Assembly: GCA_016934895.1 (NCBI GenBank)
Contig: JAFGRZ010000270.1
Span: 1 to 9,198 of the forward strand
DNA length: 9,198 nucleotides
DNA from: Candidatus Aminicenantota bacterium
GTDB taxonomy: Bacteria; Acidobacteriota; Aminicenantia; Aminicenantales; UBA8522
Direction of reading: 5' to 3'
The notes beneath the pieces are model-generated. The model ran no database searches. It was not told the origin of the DNA and was given only the letters and a program-made list of their open reading frames with translations. A program made the translations under genes and the position numbers. Below are positions 7,256-9,198 of this stretch, piece after piece. Position 1 is the first letter of the stretch; the number at the start of each line of letters is the position of its first letter.

Positions 7256-8112
7256 GGGTGTTCTCCCTTCCCTCCCAGAATTGTATTGTCAATCAACCTC
7301 GTATTCCCGATCAATACGGCCACGGCGACGAGAGTCTTGCCATTGATCCTGTCGACCGTTTCGAGTGTATCGGAATCGACGATCTCCACATAATCCACCC
7401 TGGCCAGGGGCTCGCTTCCGATCAGGCGCAGCATCTCCCCGCGGATGGAGCCCGCCTCCCTCTCGCCGGCGGCCCACATGGCATGGGCTTTCTTGAGGCT
7501 CCTGAAGAGGACGAGGGCGGCGCGCCGTTCCTCAGGATTAAGATACATATTCCGGGAGCTCAGCGCCAGCCCGTCTTCTTCGCGGACGATCGGTCGGATT
7601 TCGATCTTCGTATCCAGGTCCAGATCCTTGGTCATCCGGCGGAGGATAATCGCCTGTTGGGCATCTTTCTGGCCGAAGAAGGCATAATCGGGCCGGACGA
7701 TATTGAAAAGCTTAAGGACGACCGTCGCGACTCCCTTGAAATGGCCGGGCCTCGACCGGCCGCAGAGCTTATCCTGGAGCCCTGAGACCTCCACCGTGGT
7801 TCGGAATCCGTCCGGAACCATGTCGAGATCCGCCGGGTGAAACAAAATATCAACTCCCGCCTCTTCCAGCAACGCCTCGTCGCGCTCAGGATCCCTCGGG
7901 TACCTCCGGAAATCCTCCCGCGGGCCGAACTGAAGCGGGTTGACGAAAATGCTGACGACGGTCGCATCCGCCTTTTTCAGGCTTTCCCTCACCAGGCTGA
8001 GGTGGCCCTCATGCAGGTAACCCATGGTCGGCACAAAACCGAGGATCCGGCCCTGTGTCTTGATTTCTCCGGCGGCCGCTTTCATTCGCTCGACCGCCGC
8101 TATCTTTTTCAT
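7252..8112 (-). CDS. panC: Pantothenate synthetase (pantoate--beta-alanine ligase)
   Basis: Joins pantoate and beta-alanine with ATP to give pantothenate, AMP and pyrophosphate. The 286-residue protein has the expected nucleotidyltransferase fold signatures: FVPTMGYLHEGHLSLV with the HxGH-type His34/His37 ATP site, SIFVNPLQFGPREDFRRYPR (54-73), FGQKDAQQ (146-153) and the KMSKS-equivalent ALSSRN (183-188). ATG 8112 overlaps the panB stop by four bases (8112-8109), with an AAAGG upstream on the minus strand. It lies between the enzymes making its two substrates, PanB (for ketopantoate) and PanD (for beta-alanine). The ketopantoate reductase PanE is not in this window. Confidence 0.97.
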   Translation of the reverse strand: MKKIAAVERMKAAAGEIKTQGRILGFVPTMGYLHEGHLSLVRESLKKADATVVSIFVNPLQFGPREDFRRYPRDPERDEALLEEAGVDILFHPADLDMVPDGFRTTVEVSGLQDKLCGRSRPGHFKGVATVVLKLFNIVRPDYAFFGQKDAQQAIILRRMTKDLDLDTKIEIRPIVREEDGLALSSRNMYLNPEERRAALVLFRSLKKAHAMWAAGEREAGSIRGEMLRLIGSEPLARVDYVEIVDSDTLETVDRINGKTLVAVAVLIGNTRLIDNTILGGKGEHP

Positions 8113-8954
8113 GATTTGGCCTTTTTTTGAGGATGATAGGTATGGCTCTCGTCAGGGAAGATCCCTTTTCGGACTTCATCCGCATACTGTATGACGGCCT
8201 GACGGATCACCGACTGGACATCGGCGTATCTCTTGACGAACTTCGGATGGTCATCGCCCGAGAAACCCACGAGATCATGGAAGACGAGGACCTGGCCGTC
8301 GCAGAGCGGCCCCGCGCCGATGCCGATGGTCGGCACCCGGAGTGTCTTCGTGATCGCCCCGGCCAGATCTTCGGGAACACACTCCAGAATGACGGCAAAA
8401 ACTCCCGCCTGCTCCAGTTTTCGGGCATCTTCGATGATCTTGCGGGCCTCGTCCTCGTCTCCTCCCCTGACTCGGAAATGACCCAGGTGATGGATGGATT
8501 GAGGCGTCAGTCCGACGTGTCCCATGACCGGAATCTCGGCCTCGACCATCGCGGCGATGAGCCCCAGACGCCGGTCCGAGGCGCCTTCGACTTTGACCGC
8601 CCTGGCTCCCGCTTCCTTGAGGAACCGGGAGGCATTGGCGATGGTCAACTCCTCGGTTTGATGGAAGGAAAAATAGGGCATGTCCCCGATGACCAGCGCC
8701 CGCTTCACCGCCCGGCTCACCGCCTTGGTGTGATGGATCATTTCATCCATGGTCACGGGGATGGTGTTCTCATAGCCCAGGACCACCATTCCCAGGGAAT
8801 CGCCCACCAGGACAATATCGACTCCCGCACGGTCGAGGATCAAAGCGGAGGGAAAATCGTAGGCCGTCAAGGCGACGATCCTTTCCCTCCTATCTTTTTT
8901 GCCTTGAAGAGAGGGTATGGTCACAACGGATTCGGTTTTTTCGGGCATGTTCAT
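8109..8954 (-). CDS. panB: 3-methyl-2-oxobutanoate hydroxymethyltransferase (ketopantoate hydroxymethyltransferase)
   Basis: Transfers a hydroxymethyl group from methylenetetrahydrofolate to alpha-ketoisovalerate, the first committed step to pantothenate. The 281-residue TIM-barrel protein shows ALTAYDFPSALILDRAGVDI, then VGDSLGM with the metal ligand Asp52, GDMPYFSF with Asp91, and KVEG with Glu123. HVGLTPQSIHHLG (146-158) and the catalytic Glu191 in ILECVPE follow, then GIGAGPLCDGQVLV (211-224). Two starts are possible: ATG 8954 (GGGGAG six bases upstream) or ATG 8948 (AAAGGA at 8960-8955, six bases upstream). The longer form is given. The kinase gene upstream ends 69 bases away on the same strand. 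Confidence 0.97.
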   Translation of the reverse strand: MNMPEKTESVVTIPSLQGKKDRRERIVALTAYDFPSALILDRAGVDIVLVGDSLGMVVLGYENTIPVTMDEMIHHTKAVSRAVKRALVIGDMPYFSFHQTEELTIANASRFLKEAGARAVKVEGASDRRLGLIAAMVEAEIPVMGHVGLTPQSIHHLGHFRVRGGDEDEARKIIEDARKLEQAGVFAVILECVPEDLAGAITKTLRVPTIGIGAGPLCDGQVLVFHDLVGFSGDDHPKFVKRYADVQSVIRQAVIQYADEVRKGIFPDESHTYHPQKKAKS

Positions 8955-9023
8955 TCCTTTCTCCCCATCCCGCCTCGATCGCAGGATTGAGGTAAAGTCT
9001 ATCTTCTATCAGAGGCTCGGCTT

Positions 9024-9198
9024 CTATTTCTTCCGAAGGTCCCTTTGGGCGTAACTTTCAGGCACATAAAACAGCGGGCCCTTTTTGACCTGAGCAAGTT
9101 TATCGATAATGTCGGAGATCTCTTCTTCCCGCGTCAGGTCGATCTCGTCCGCCTTGACCACCAGAAGCGGTGTCGCCTGATAATTGAAAAAGAAATAA
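9024..9198 (-). CDS. Deoxynucleoside kinase, C-terminal fragment (5' end outside window)
   Basis: Not obvious as an ORF because it has no start in the window. Reading the minus strand from 9197 gives 57 residues ending at TAG (9026-9024). They begin YFFFNYQATPLLVVKADEID and continue with LTREEEISDIIDKL and a PLFYVPESYAQRDLRKK end. The N-Y-x-x-T-PLLVV-x-x-x-EID segment is the conserved C-terminal part of the dNK family (dAK/dGK-like), which phosphorylates deoxynucleosides with ATP in the salvage pathway. Gene order dNK-panB-panC-panD is, as far as I recall, seen in several lineages. The assignment rests on this one motif, since the P-loop and LID regions are outside the window. Confidence 0.8.
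   Translation of the reverse strand, partial: YFFFNYQATPLLVVKADEIDLTREEEISDIIDKLAQVKKGPLFYVPESYAQRDLRKK

Noticed and set aside
8127..8990. Plus-strand open frame (287 residues) opposite panB
   Set aside because: Antisense to panB, which carries all catalytic residues; no independent motif.
8955..9023. Gap between the kinase and panB examined for a riboswitch or promoter
   Set aside because: Only 69 bases, with no paired boxes or conserved aptamer-like structure; the genes are most simply read as one operon.

Overview
The window reads as a GC-rich, ordinary-density bacterial chromosome segment. It has two converging gene blocks that meet near position 5105-5171, with short gaps and several 4-base ATGA overlaps. 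The organism is a diderm bacterium by inference: it has a membrane-anchored c-type cytochrome whose heme domain should face the periplasm, a lipoprotein with a Tat-like signal, and a secreted dipeptidase. Acidobacteriota/Aminicenantota or a deltaproteobacterial lineage would fit the gene repertoire (rubredoxin-FTR fusion, dNK-panBCD order). This is a guess from memory, not a measurement.

The plus-strand block (1-5104) starts inside secA. Only the C-terminal part of the preprotein translocase ATPase is present. Ten bases later comes a complete guaB (IMP dehydrogenase). Next are four redox genes: a four-helix membrane protein ending in a monoheme cytochrome c domain; a lipoprotein with two copies of a four-cysteine CxCxxCPxY...C unit; a rubredoxin-like/ferredoxin:thioredoxin reductase catalytic-domain fusion; and a small thioredoxin-fold protein with a CPHC active site that overlaps the reductase gene by four bases. 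A promoter-like sequence lies just before the lipoprotein gene, so the last three genes may form their own transcription unit.

The minus-strand block (9198-5172, read right to left) begins with the C-terminal end of a deoxynucleoside kinase. It continues with panB, panC and panD, joined by ATGA overlaps, which cover the pantothenate branch of coenzyme A synthesis. It ends with a secreted C69-family dipeptidase that starts at TTG with a strong Shine-Dalgarno sequence.

Most of the window is housekeeping. The part most worth attention is the redox cassette at 3064-5104, which looks like a little-described thiol/iron-sulfur electron relay with one arm outside the membrane (cytochrome, cysteine-rich lipoprotein) and one inside (FTR, thioredoxin-like). 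A second point is PanD, which carries Tyr at position 72, where the E. coli and M. tuberculosis enzymes have Asn. No tRNA, rRNA, CRISPR array, insertion sequence or gene-free stretch over 300 bases was seen.
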